From Microvelia longipes (Eukaryota; Arthropoda; Insecta; Hemiptera; Veliidae), in NCBI GenBank assembly GCA_018340805.1, contig JACMZG010001908.1, positions 49,638,865 through 49,702,864 on the forward strand: 64,000 nucleotides of DNA. Direction: 5' to 3'. This document shows, piece after piece, positions 8,207 to 19,035 of this stretch. The position numbers and the translations under genes were made by a program. Each line of letters starts with the position of its first letter. Within the stretch, counting starts at the first letter, position 1. The notes beneath the pieces were generated by a model that saw only the letters and a program-made list of their open reading frames with translations, made no database searches and was not told where the DNA came from.

Positions 8207-10058
8207 GGACTACCTTAGAGCTAAAATTTGTATTCTTATATGAAATTTTAAGAGCATAAGACAGTTGTCATAATTTATGAAGAGGATATTTTTTAAAGTT
8301 CTAGTTAGAACCTTCTGAAAAAGATATTGCTGTTATTATTATCTCATTGTGACTTTAGTAATAAAAATGAGAAAAAGTAAAAATACTGTGAATCATAAAT
8401 TAGATTTTTGATTTTTCTGTTTAACGATATTAAGCTAGAACATTTTTTTTGTATAATATACTTATTATCGGCTATGCTCAATAAAAGAAATCATAGTGTA
8501 ACTAGTTGTGTTGTTTCTGGAAACATTAAGGAATAAAAGCTATCTGAAACGTTTTTATGAGGTATCGAGAAAGAAATAAATTGCTTGTCTAAATTTAATC
8601 GTTATAGGTTTGATTATATCCTTTTTATTTCATAGATGTTGTCTTTTGGATTTCTCTTTAATAAAGCCTATAATCCCATCATGGTACCGTCACAAGGGAG
8701 AGACTCATGAGGGTAAGTTAAGACTTGAGCCAATCTCTTGTTTCAGAAGCCCCTCTTCTGTTCTCACCTCTATTACTTCGTGACAATATAAGGGTGGAAC
8801 TTGGTAAGATTTTAGTGGGGGATATCATCTATTTCTTTAAGGTATAAGGAACAATGATTGGTCTATCAATAATGTTGGAATCATTTTGTGTCTGATTCAT
8901 ACACGGCATTACCAATATCCGTAATGACGAAGAATCGTGAGCTTCGATTTTCCGTATAATCCCGTCGTTTGAACATTTGTAGGATTTGTTACGATTTCTT
9001 CAAATCAAAGTTTAATATAAATGGTTTGGATTCGATATAAATAATGTTTCTTCAGGGAATTGAGAATGTCCTAAGAGGAGGTTACTCGGTTATGGTTGTT
9101 TAGCGGTTCATACGAAGGGAAGTTTATACGACAGTTGGCTTGTGCCCGTGCCAACTGTCACCCTCTCATACATTTCTAACTTTTCGTCTATTAAAAATTG
9201 ATAATTGATCTCTTGCCGGGTTTCGCTTCCCCAGAGTAACATTTCTCAGACTACACCCTGGTTATAATTGATAGGGACACCCTTGGAACAAGTGATGGAT
9301 GGCTCGGGAGCTGCACACTAGCTAAGGTCCGACCTAGACCTCTTTTAATGGATTATATGAATATTAATTTAGCCCCTTGGGTCTAACCTTAGCCATTAGA
9401 AAGGTCCTTTCCCTACGGTATCTAAGTCTAAGGAACGGTCAAAGTATTCAGGAAACAGGGTTTAATGATAATTAAAAAACATCATTATACATGTCTTAGC
9501 AGCATCATCTCGCACTTAGACCAACGCATTAAACATTTCATTTAATTTAAGAAACCCTTTTTACTGAGCTTTTAATTTCAGTCTTTCTACATATAACTCC
9601 GAGCTCCATTTCCTCCTCTAAAAATCTTATGAGGCACCTTAATTTCAATTATATTTGAATTATCCAACGTTCTCTTTTGTTTGCTGGCTATGTTTTATCC
9701 TGATTCTTTCGTTTTCCCTCGTCTATTTATTTACTGTAATTACTTCCATTTTCTGTTTGGAGATGAAAAACGGTAATTTAAAAATTATTCTGCTGGCCGT
9801 AGACAGCAGTCGATTACAAATCAAACATTTAAGAAAACATAATTTGTTTCTGTATATAATTGTGGTTGTTCATTTATATAATTTATAAATTATATAATAA
9901 TTTATTATTATGACATTTATAATAATAAATGTGTCACCAAAAACATGTTGTCTCCTCTAGTTTTTGGTTAATACAAAAACAAATTTAAAACAGACAGCTC
10001 GAACCCTTAATATAGTTGAAAAAAGTTTTGGAAGAAATATTAAAAAAAATAATAGTGA
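8207..10058. other. No gene seen
   Basis: Mixed AT-rich sequence with somewhat GC-richer stretches near 8690-8800 and 9070-9440. No motif I recognise on either strand. A 77-codon open frame at 9655-9888 has hydrophobic N-terminal content but no other support. Confidence 0.45.
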
Positions 10059-10240
10059 TACATACATAATGTTTATCATAATGTAGCTGATACATATTAA
10101 TATTTATGTTATTAACATACATAATGTTTATCATAATGTAGCTGATACATATTATTATTTATGTTATTAACATACATAATGTTTATCATAATGTAGCTGA
10201 TACATATTATTTATGTTATTAACATACATAATGTTTATCA
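10059..10240 (+). repeat. Tandem repeat, 52-56 bp unit, about 3.5 copies
   Basis: Unit begins tacataatgtttatcataatg and contains gtagctgatacatatta and tttatgttattaaca. Starts near 10061, 10117, 10170 and 10223; the last copy runs into a partly inverted version (atgacataaataacattatg). Confidence 0.9.
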
Positions 10241-11104
10241 TTATGTCAATGACATAAATAACATTATGTTATTCGACTAATACATGGAGATTCACAAATA
10301 TTGTGGTAATTGGCTTCTTACGTAAACTTGTAATATGACCGACTGATATATAACAACAAAATGTCGGCTGCGAAGCGACCAAGATGAGGCCTCTTCTTTT
10401 ATCTTCAGGTAGATAAAACGTAGACACTTTATAGAATCACCATATATTCTATTATATTGTGTATTACATATATTTTTATATCGCTTGTCCGGACGTATAA
10501 CTGACTAAAAGGGAAAAAATGTTTTTTAAAAATTTTAAAATAGTACAAATTTTAAAATTTCTATTCATTCTAATAAACTCATTTTAAAAACGGTTTGATG
10601 GTTTCTTCCGGTATCTTGTTTACCATCTCTTATTATTAATTCTAATATCTTTATTTAAAATTACACTTAATAAAAGTTCTCAACAAACTCAGATCAAGCT
10701 TTTACAAATGATCCTAAACTAGTTGATCTTGAAAGAAGCACATAAACTATTGGCCCCGAGTTCAACTTAACCGTAAAGCCGATCTTAATGTGATCAATCT
10801 TAACACGTTTATTTTTTTCAATACAGGCTGAAATCGGGCCTTTTTAAAGACCTATAATTTTACAAACTTTTCTCATCCTTCCTAAATACAAATTTGTTGC
10901 TACAATATGGACTCTTGATCATTTTATTCTGAGCTATAAAATATTAATTTTCTCTTTAATATCTTCATTTTATATATTTGTATTATATGATTCCTTCATT
11001 TGAAGGAAAATTTAAAATTGACTAGTTGTGAAATCAATCATACTGTATACTACAAGGCTGTAAAGTGAGTTATTTCTTAACTACCGCAACTTTATAAACT
11101 ATGC
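10241..11104. other. AT-rich, no gene seen
   Basis: No coding or element signature recognised. Confidence 0.5.
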
Positions 11105-11470
11105 AAAAACCTCGTGTGTTTTGATTTGAGGCAGTTTTGATAACTACTATTTAAGTAATCGAAGAATCAGCTACCGTCGATACTTGCTGTTGGATATAAA
11201 TATCCCTGGACCGGTTTCGGCATAACGCCATGATCAGCAATGCTGATGATGGCGTTATGCCGAACCGTCCAGGGATATTATATCCAACAGCAAGTATCGA
11301 CGGTAGCTGATTCTTCGATTGCTTCTTCAACTTGCGGTAAATATAACCTTTTTTAATTTTATTATTTAAGTGTTTACTTTATCTCCCTAGGATGTAAAAA
11401 ATATTTTATTTCCTAAGAAGTAAAAGATTTTTTCAATACAGTGTAGGTGTAAAGGCTGTGAAGAAGATCT
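11105..11470 (+). repeat. Dispersed family E, copy with insertion
   Basis: Homologous to 905-1075 on both sides of a 206-bp insertion (11157-11362). Left part tgtgttttgatttgaggcag...tatttaagt; right part tatttaagt...ccctaggatgtaaaaa...cagtgtaggtg. Confidence 0.65.
11148..11371. mobile_element. Foldback insertion with 9-bp target duplication
   Basis: TATTTAAGT at 11148-11156 and 11363-11371 flank 206 bp. Residues 11157-11320 form a near-perfect palindrome (arms of about 75 bp), whose centre reads CTGATGA (11243-11249), a GGC-GTTAT-GCC stem and GAACCGTC (11262-11269), a PLE-like hammerhead core with one change in GAAA. The remaining 42 bp to the duplication is unpaired. The paralogous empty site lies near 948-956. 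Confidence 0.75.
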
Positions 11471-11479
11471 ATTTTTACC

Positions 11480-11580
11480 GTGGCCACTATATTTACTGTT
11501 TCGGATTTTTTTTACAAACACAATTTTTTTTCTATATATACCTACGGTATAAATGAGGAAAAGTAAAAATATATCATAGA
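11480..11580 (-). repeat. Family A fragment
   Basis: Carries tttcggattttttttacaaacacaa and cctacggtataaatgaggaaaagtaaa, the conserved start of family A read on the minus strand. Confidence 0.6.
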
Positions 11581-12459
11581 AGTTAAATAACCAATGAGCA
11601 GCAATGGTTCATAGTTCCATCTTGGATTACCTGACCAATGGCTTCAGCGTAAGACTCTGTAAAGTGTCCTTACATAAATAGTGAGTTGACAAAAAGTGAA
11701 TTAGATGATTGAAATCGCTCTCGCTACCAATACCATTTATAGCATAATATTAACTTTAAGACGCAAATCTTCATTTTAATGTGGAACTAAATTTTCATAT
11801 TAAATCAAAACATTATGATTTTCAAAAGTTTCAACACACAACACACTGTAACAGATGTATATAATCCTGTATTTCTTTAATACTTGATTCGAAATGATAA
11901 TAAGAGAATAAAGCATCCTCCCCCCCATGTATCTAGAAAGACAGTTAGTTCTGGTCTGCTTGATCAGAAGGGTGTGGAATGGACAGATCAACAGATACCC
12001 TCGATCTTGACTTGCTAAGCTAACCATAAGAACCCCGACATATGGACCATTCCCTTCGTCTAACTTACCGTGTTATTTATTCTAATCAAATGTGAAAGTA
12101 TGACTGTGACCAAGCAAAACATAGCTTCCTATTATACCCTTATAATAAGTCGCTTAAAGCCCTTTTTTATGTGTTTTTTTGTTTGTTTAAATCTACATTT
12201 AGACGCACGGCTACCCGCAAACAATTGATTAAATCTCGACTGTAAAAACAAACATCTGACTTCATCTTTTATTATTGATATTTATTTTAATAATCAATTA
12301 ATTTAACACTTTCTTTACTCAGTCAAATTTAGTTTGTAAATGGAGCAGGTAACAAGTTTTACTCAGAGGTTATATTAATTTAAAGGTTATTTTTAGTTCT
12401 GGAGAACCGCAAGTAGAATATATATGACAATATTACTATTATATAATAATATTAGGATG
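11581..12459. other. No gene seen
   Basis: A 75-codon minus-strand frame (11800-12027) shows no recognisable domain and is probably chance. Confidence 0.45.
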
Positions 12460-12697
12460 AACCACCTCCATGATCGAGGTCGTTAAGGCGTCAGTTATTA
12501 TACTGATCCTTGACTACACGGAGTTCTGGGGTTCGCATCCTAGGTTGCGTTCTCAGTGTATATAAGATTATTGTCCAAATAAATTATCGCCAACTTTAGA
12601 ATACACTTGAGCGTAGCGGTTGCCACTACCACTTGAGGGTGTACCTGCAGGGTCCTGATGGGCCGCAAGGCTATAAACGGGCATTATTATTATACGT
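12460..12697 (+). mobile_element. SINE S1, copy 1
   Basis: Matches the reverse complement of 60720-60955. Order: a tRNA-like head (accacctccatgatcgaggtcgttaaggcg), a B-box-like ggggttcgcatcc (12530-12542), a body 'ccaaataaattatcgccaactttagaatacacttg', and a tail 'ccgcaaggc.ataaacgggcattattatta' ending in ATT repeats. Two copies in 64 kb with the same ends define the family; it has no coding capacity. Confidence 0.8.
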
Positions 12698-13182
12698 ATA
12701 AGCATATACATGGTAAATTATTTTAGTACAGGAGCTAACACCAAACAAAATATTTCATAAGCAAACTAATTTTTTTTTAATTTCGGAGATGCGACTAATT
12801 GACTAGCTGTTACCGAAATAATTTTACTCCCGAGTTAGGAAGATTCGAACCATAAGGGATTCTTGACATTTCAAAATAATCAAAAATAGTTCATAAGCAG
12901 TCCACTTAAAAACACTGTGGGTAGCTCCCGTACTTTTCTTTTTTTTAGGAGACTGAAAAGGTATGGAATTAAGATTATATGCACAAAGAAAAGATATAAA
13001 TTTTCTTAACGAGAAAGAAAAGCCTGCTATTTAGTATCCTATTGAGTATTATTAAGGATCGCGAATGCCGTATCGATCTTAGTTATTAAGCCAATAATGT
13101 TACCATAGAGGCGTTTTAAATGTTCTTTAATTTAAAATCAGTAGTTTCTCTTAAGTCTCACATTTAAGTTTATAGAACTCAC
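12698..13182. other. No gene seen
   Basis: AT-rich; nothing recognised. Confidence 0.5.
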
Positions 13183-13585
13183 ACATTTTAATAAATTAGT
13201 GAACTTTTTTCTAATTATTAATTAATGACTTTAGTTCTATAATTATTATAATGACTAGCTAACAATTATTTTTGTGTAGCAATGACATTTTTTTGTGGGC
13301 ATCATCAGGCTTAAAAACTAAAACTACATTAAAAACACTTATAACAAAACAAAGAATGAAAGCACAAAAACATAATTAATAACTTGACTAGAAAGATATG
13401 TTAATGGTTTTTATGCTTTCATTCTTTATTTTGTTATAAGTGTTTTACTGTAGTTTTATTTTTTAAGCCTGAAGATGGCCGCAGTGAGGAGTGAAATGTC
13501 ATTGCTACACAAAATTAATTGTTAGCTAGTGATTATAATAATTATAGAACTAATGTCATCAATAGTTCACTAATTTATTAAAACA
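13183..13585. mobile_element. About 400-bp foldback with PLE-type hammerhead-like tips
   Basis: Left arm 13183-13385 pairs with right arm 13400-13585 (for example acactta­taacaaaac with gttttgttataagtgt, and tgtgtagcaatgacat with atgtcattgctacaca). The right arm reads CTGAAGA (13469-13475) and GAAATGTC (13493-13500), a degenerate PLE-like core; the left arm carries the inverse catcatcaggctt. No frame. Confidence 0.75.
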
Positions 13586-13756
13586 TCTATAACTGGCTAT
13601 ATCTCGAACATTCTGTACAAATGAAAGTTTATTCAAATATCACAACGGTACATTTATTTTTTCACCGATAACTTAAAAACCAACAAATAGATAGCCACCG
13701 TTACAGCTCGTCAAAGTTTAAAAATTCAAATGTAATTATTTTAATGGCAACCGATT

Positions 13757-13781
13757 TAATATATATAATTTATATATATAT

Positions 13782-13821
<40 letters not shown>

Positions 13822-13873
13822 ATATATTTATATTTATATATATTATATATATTATATTTATGTATATATATAT
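13757..13873. repeat. (TA)n-rich microsatellite
   Basis: Imperfect TA tract with TTA/TAA interruptions. Confidence 0.9.
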
Positions 13874-15307
13874 AAGTGTAATTTTAGTGTAATATTTTAA
13901 ACCTACCATTAAATAGAAAATTAAGTCATACTTTAATCAAACTATTTTACTTTAATTAAATAGAAAATGTTTTTCGCAAAAAATATCTTCAGAAACAAGT
14001 TAAGAGCAATAAAAGTCATGTCGACACTAAGGGGAAACACATGTTCTACTTTACTTTAAAGCCACCATCTAAAAACAAATTAATCGTCAAGTTCCATACT
14101 TGTACTAAGGTTTGTTTCTACATTTGTATATGTTAAACGTAATGATGATTCACGATATTGCCGCTAGGCGAGCCTACTAGAGGTAGATAGCATCTCTTAA
14201 TGGAGTCATTAGCTTACCTGCAGCCCTCTGGTAATCACCTTTACCCTTTTCCCTAACCAAAAGATGTAATTAAATTATTTCCCTTGTTTCTATATCCTTA
14301 ATACAAGTTTAATTTTTAGAAGCTATATTAATAAAAAAAATCATTTCGTTAAAAAAAACCATCTATGTGTTACTTCTTTTTAGAAATAAACAAATGTGTT
14401 TTCATTATTTTACTTCTCTTCGCGTTCTATTAAAAAGTATTGAAATATCCCCGAATGTTTACCCTTTTCTATGTAACACCAGTAAAAAGTTTTATTAGAT
14501 ATAATCAACCGTTAAAAATAAAAATTAAACCGCTTGTTAACAGAATAACCTATCTTTAGAATCTAATTTTCCAATATCCTGTTTTCAATACCGAAATAAT
14601 GATTTTCCTTGAGAGAGTCGTTTAACACATGCTATTGATCTATTTTTAAACCATAGTATCAAACTATTAATCATTCACTAAGTATAAATATAAGTCGTTG
14701 TACGAGATTAATAACGGTATGTTTAGTAGAGGATCAAATGCGCAGAACAAATGGCGCTTACGTTATTACCGCTATAGTTTTGATCTACCTGTAGGGTTAG
14801 GCCCTTAAGTAAGGGATAAAGGGGTAAGCATGGTATTTAGAAGGTCTTGTTTACGAAGTAATATACTTTAATTAAAAACTTATACTTTAAATTAGGGTAA
14901 AATAGAAGACGGCTCATCTGTAGTCATACAGTTTTAAGATTATACTTAGTTATAGATATGGTTTTAAGTTGTCTATTTTCTTCTGCTTAAAACTCTATGC
15001 AAAGTTTAAGCTTATTGATTACTATCGTATGAGCTCTCGAAGGAGCAAGGCCGTAGCATTGATTACGAATTTGGTGTTCCAATTGTCAACCTAACTGTGA
15101 ACCTAATTGTCAAGATTCGTAGTACGAATACTATGACGAATGAAATAATTCTTCATTCTTCAAAATCTTAGATTTTAGATAATATTGTGTACTTTCGATA
15201 CATGAGTAACCATATTCTGCATAGAAACTTATAGAAATAGAGTCCGGGGTACATCGGTATTGTTCCTACCCAAAGCGTAATAGTCCAACAGCCGAACATA
15301 AAAAAAA
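13874..15307. other. AT-rich, no gene seen
   Basis: No repeat family or frame recognised. Confidence 0.45.
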
Positions 15308-15480
15308 AATGTGACTCATTTTGTACTACCAAATTTTTCTGAAAACATACCGTAAATTATAAAGAAAAAACATTGTCTGTCGATCAAGAAAGGAGCCCTT
15401 CATATGATTGCGCATGCTCAAAAATTTTTATATCGAACAAATTTCAGTTTTAGTGAATTTCCTTTGGAAATTCGGCTAAA
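15308..15480 (+). repeat. Dispersed family B, copy 1
   Basis: Shares, in inverse orientation, the series actcattttgtactac, tttctgaaa, taccgtaaattat, aagaaaaaacat, ggagcccttc and gcgcatgctcaaaa with 18825-19035. Ends beside the TA tract that precedes array D2. Confidence 0.75.
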
Positions 15481-15484
15481 TATT

Positions 15485-15488
15485 ATAC

Positions 15489-15525
<37 letters not shown>

Positions 15526-15541
15526 AATATATTATATATAT

Positions 15542-15579
<38 letters not shown>

Positions 15580-15582
15580 ATA

Positions 15583-15659
<77 letters not shown>

Positions 15660-15721
15660 ATTATATATATATATGTATCTATATGTATATATATATATAT
15701 TATCTAGTGTATATATATATA
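15485..15721. repeat. (TA)n microsatellite bordering array D2
   Basis: Long TA tract with a few G or extra-A interruptions, directly joined to D2. Confidence 0.95.
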
Positions 15722-16820
15722 TGTATTTCTAGACACTTTCTTGTAAACACTCTATCTTTCGAACGGATTAATATTTTTTAACCAAACTTGGTACAAAAAT
15801 CAACCTTCGGGAGGACACGAACCCTATTGAAAACCAGGTTTTTGTAACGTCATTAACCCGGTTTGCTGAGTCAGCAAAATTTTCAAAAAATCGGCAAAAT
15901 TCAGGGTTAATATTTCTTGCCGCAAAAAGGTCATATTTATGTTTTTGAGACGCTGAATCGAATGAAACCGGTCCGAAGTCGATACGACCTTCTAAGTGAC
16001 CTAAAAATCGAAAAAAACCATTGTAAATGACCAAAACCAAAATTTAGGTCGATAAAAAATAAATTTTCGAGTAGGGTGTCTTATTCTATGTAATTTTGGC
16101 GCTGAATCGAATGAAACCGGTCCGAAGTCGATACGACTACTTAAGTTACCAAAAAGTCGAAAAACCACAAAAATTATAGAAAAACCAAAATTACGGTCGT
16201 TGAAAATTAAATTTCGAGTAGGGTGTCATTTTCAATGTTTTTTGGGGCTCTGAGTTAAATGCCAGTGGACCGGAGTCAATGCGACCACTTAAACTCAAGG
16301 TACCTGGGTTCACATGCTGGAAGGGTCAATAATTTTTTATCTTTTTTTTTACTTAATAAAAGTTTACAACTAGAAAATAATTCTGGCGCGGAGGTCCGCA
16401 TGTCGGGCGAATTTCCTTTGGATGCGAGCACTATACCCCGAGTACCTGGGTTCAAATCCTAGTAGGGACAATAATTTTTTATCGTTTTTTTTACCTAATA
16501 TAAGTTTACAACTAGAAAATAATTCTGGCGCGGTGTTCCGCATGTCGGGCGAATTTTCTTTGGATGCGAGCTCTCAAACCCAGAGTCCCTGAGTTCAAAT
16601 CCTAGTAGGGACAATTATTTTTTATCGTTTTTTTTACCTAATATAAGTTTACAACTAAAAATAATTCTGGCGCGGTGGTCCGCATGTCGGGCGAATTTCC
16701 TTTGGATGCGTGTTTCCGTGCTTTTTACATTATATAAGTTTACAACTAGTAAATAAATAATTCCGGCGCGGTGGTCCGCTGTCGGGCGAATTTCATTTAG
16801 AATGCGTGTTTCCGTGCTAA
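15722..16820 (+). repeat. Array D2: family-A-like core followed by tandem tRNA-like units
   Basis: Second copy of D1, longer by about two units. The core has tgagtcagc (about 15868) but its CRE-like site is changed to TAACGTCA. Later units begin at about 16381, 16522, 16665 and 16761 (spacing 141, 143, 96). Units have the A-box-like tggcgcggtgg and B-box-like ggttcaaatcc. One unit (16665) lacks the B-box half, showing the array has lost pieces. Confidence 0.75.
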
Positions 16821-17439
16821 ACAACCCATTTCTTGCTTATGCATGAACCATGCCCATTGCGTGGTTCCGGTTCATGCTTTAGAACCTAAGCAGTTACTCA
16901 ATTGTCAAGCACTGCTCGTAACTCATTTTGTCTGTATTTTCCAAAGGAAATGCGCTAAAACCTTTAAAGATAACTGACTAAGCTTAAAGATAAGTAACTA
17001 ATCTTTAAACTAGTGCAAATAATAGTGCGTACTTCTAATTTTAGAGGCATAGTTTTGTACAACAACTAGATGATTATGCGCATTTTCCTTAACCAAGATT
17101 AACCTTCGACGGTAGGTGAGGAAAAGCAATAATACTCCCGGGCCAGTTCCCATTTTTATGGCATTTTAACGAAAACAAGATTCCTAGAGTAATATAAATT
17201 AGAAGTTATGAAGTTGTGTACGGTTGCCATAAGTAAATGCTAATAATACGTAGGTGATTATAAAAATTTAAATTTGGTAAAAAATCAATTAATATAATAT
17301 TTAGAAGCATAGCTTTAAATAACAATATTAATGAAAAAACTTAGTATGCAAGGAGCATTTTCAATGGTTTGTATTCATAGAATTGTAAAAGTCAGGATTC
17401 TATAAAAAGTCCTTTTATATTATTTACTTCACACTCCCC
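16821..17439. other. No gene seen
   Basis: A hairpin-like catgaaccatgcccattgcgtggttccggttcatg lies at about 16842-16876. A palindromic ttccaaaggaa (16937-16948) mirrors tcctttgga at 15468-15477. Confidence 0.45.
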
Positions 17440-18200
17440 TGGCTTTATCTTTTATTAGTCTAGGGTGGCAATGGAATATTGTCGAAGAAGCAAATAAAAT
17501 AAAAAGACAAGCTCGGTTGGCTGTTATGTATCAGAAGAGTATTAGTGAAGCGTGCCACATCAAGGAAATAGTCTTAGACACAGTTATGGAAATTTTCTTG
17601 GGAAAAGAGAAAATGTTAAGTTTTTTCCTCCAACACTCGTTTGATACAACGGGGAAAGTTTAAAGAAGCTTTTCAGGAGGTTGAGGCTGTTGGTGTTTCT
17701 CCTCACGGTTTGTCCTCAGCTCTTGCTCGAGCTTTGCATAACAAAGTCTTCAAGTTTTTATACACCTTCACCCACATCCAGGACCAGATACTTTTCCCCT
17801 CCATTAGAGATTTCCTTCTCATCTCGCCGCGGAATTTACTTTCAATCCCCGTTTTTTTTTATCCGACAACTTTTTTTCCTTCTACGAGCCTTCTTTGAAA
17901 TTCAACTCGACTCTCGGATGTTTGTAGACAATTTGGGTGGCTCCCTTCTTAATCCGAGCTGGAGAAAATCTTCCCCACACCCCCGATATACATAATGGAG
18001 GCATCATCGCCTCCAGGGTTTCTAGAAGGGGAAAATGTGTTTTTATCGTGCTAAAGCCTGAGCCATCAAGAACTCCTTCTCCCTCCAGACGAGACCGCAG
18101 AGTTAACAAATTGCAGGCACGAGGATCTTACCACCCGCAACCTTAAGTACCAAACTAATGCTTGGCGATTCGCCACAATCTGCGCCCTCCTCTAACTTAT
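17440..18200 (+). other. GC-richer block with overlapping open frames, unidentified
   Basis: Visibly less AT-rich than its surroundings. One plus-strand frame without an obvious start runs from about 17420 to a stop at 17662 and reads KIKRQARLAVMYQKSISE then ACHIKEIVLDTVMEIFLGKE; two more plus frames (85 and 104 codons, 17641-17995) and a 75-codon minus frame (18109-17882) overlap downstream. A possible splice acceptor tttattag precedes 17461. I recognise no domain. It could be an exon of a host gene, an old transposon fragment, or chance. Confidence 0.25.
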
Positions 18201-18824
18201 AAGCTTCTCCTCAAATTTTCTAGATAAGAAATATTGTCCGACAATTTATAATATAAACCACAATATTATGTAAATTATAATTTTAATAAATACTATTTTA
18301 AAAACTTAAAAAATGAATAAGAAAAACATCGTCATTTGCATATGGTCCTAACGCCAAGCCAACTCTAAGACATTACAATGATAAAGGAATAAAATAATTT
18401 AATTGATGTTTTAGGTTTTTGGAAACACATTTGTTATTTTTTTACATTTTAATTTTCCTCATTCATGCCGTATGAGGTAAAAACAAATTTTTAGTATAGT
18501 TGTGTTTTTTAAATAACTATTATTAGCAGTTTCTGATTTTGATAATTAAACACTTGATTTATAGAACATTTTATTACCTTTAAAAATGTTTTCTTCAATT
18601 TATTGTGTCAATTTATTCTTCATTGACTGTGTTAATTATCCTAACATGTAACCATTAATTGTTTTATAGACATGAATATGCTATGTAATGTGTAGCGAAA
18701 TATAGTCATTTAATTTAGTAATTAACGTCCCATCAAGTGTGTCTCATCATAAATTACCTATAATAATGGAGACTAATACTAATATTTATGTTTTTTTCAT
18801 ATTTTGCACACGACCCACAGGAAA
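18201..18824. other. AT-rich, no gene seen
   Basis: Nothing recognised. Confidence 0.5.
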
Positions 18825-19035
18825 CTCCTTATTTCAAGAAAACTGAAATTTGTGCGATTTTCTAAAATTTTGAGCATGCGCACTTTATATTATGCCCCCG
18901 ATTATGCCCTTCGTATAATCATACGAAGGGCTCCACTCTGGATAGGCAGACTATGTTTTTTCTTCATAATTTAAGGTATACTTTCAGAAATATTTGGTTT
19001 GAAGTAGTACAAAATGAATCTCATTTCTTCGAGTA
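18825..19035 (-). repeat. Dispersed family B, copy 2
   Basis: Inverse-orientation homologue of 15308-15480. It has an additional 18-bp palindrome ttcgtataatcatacgaa (18910-18927) where copy 1 has only cttcatatgattgcgc. Confidence 0.75.
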
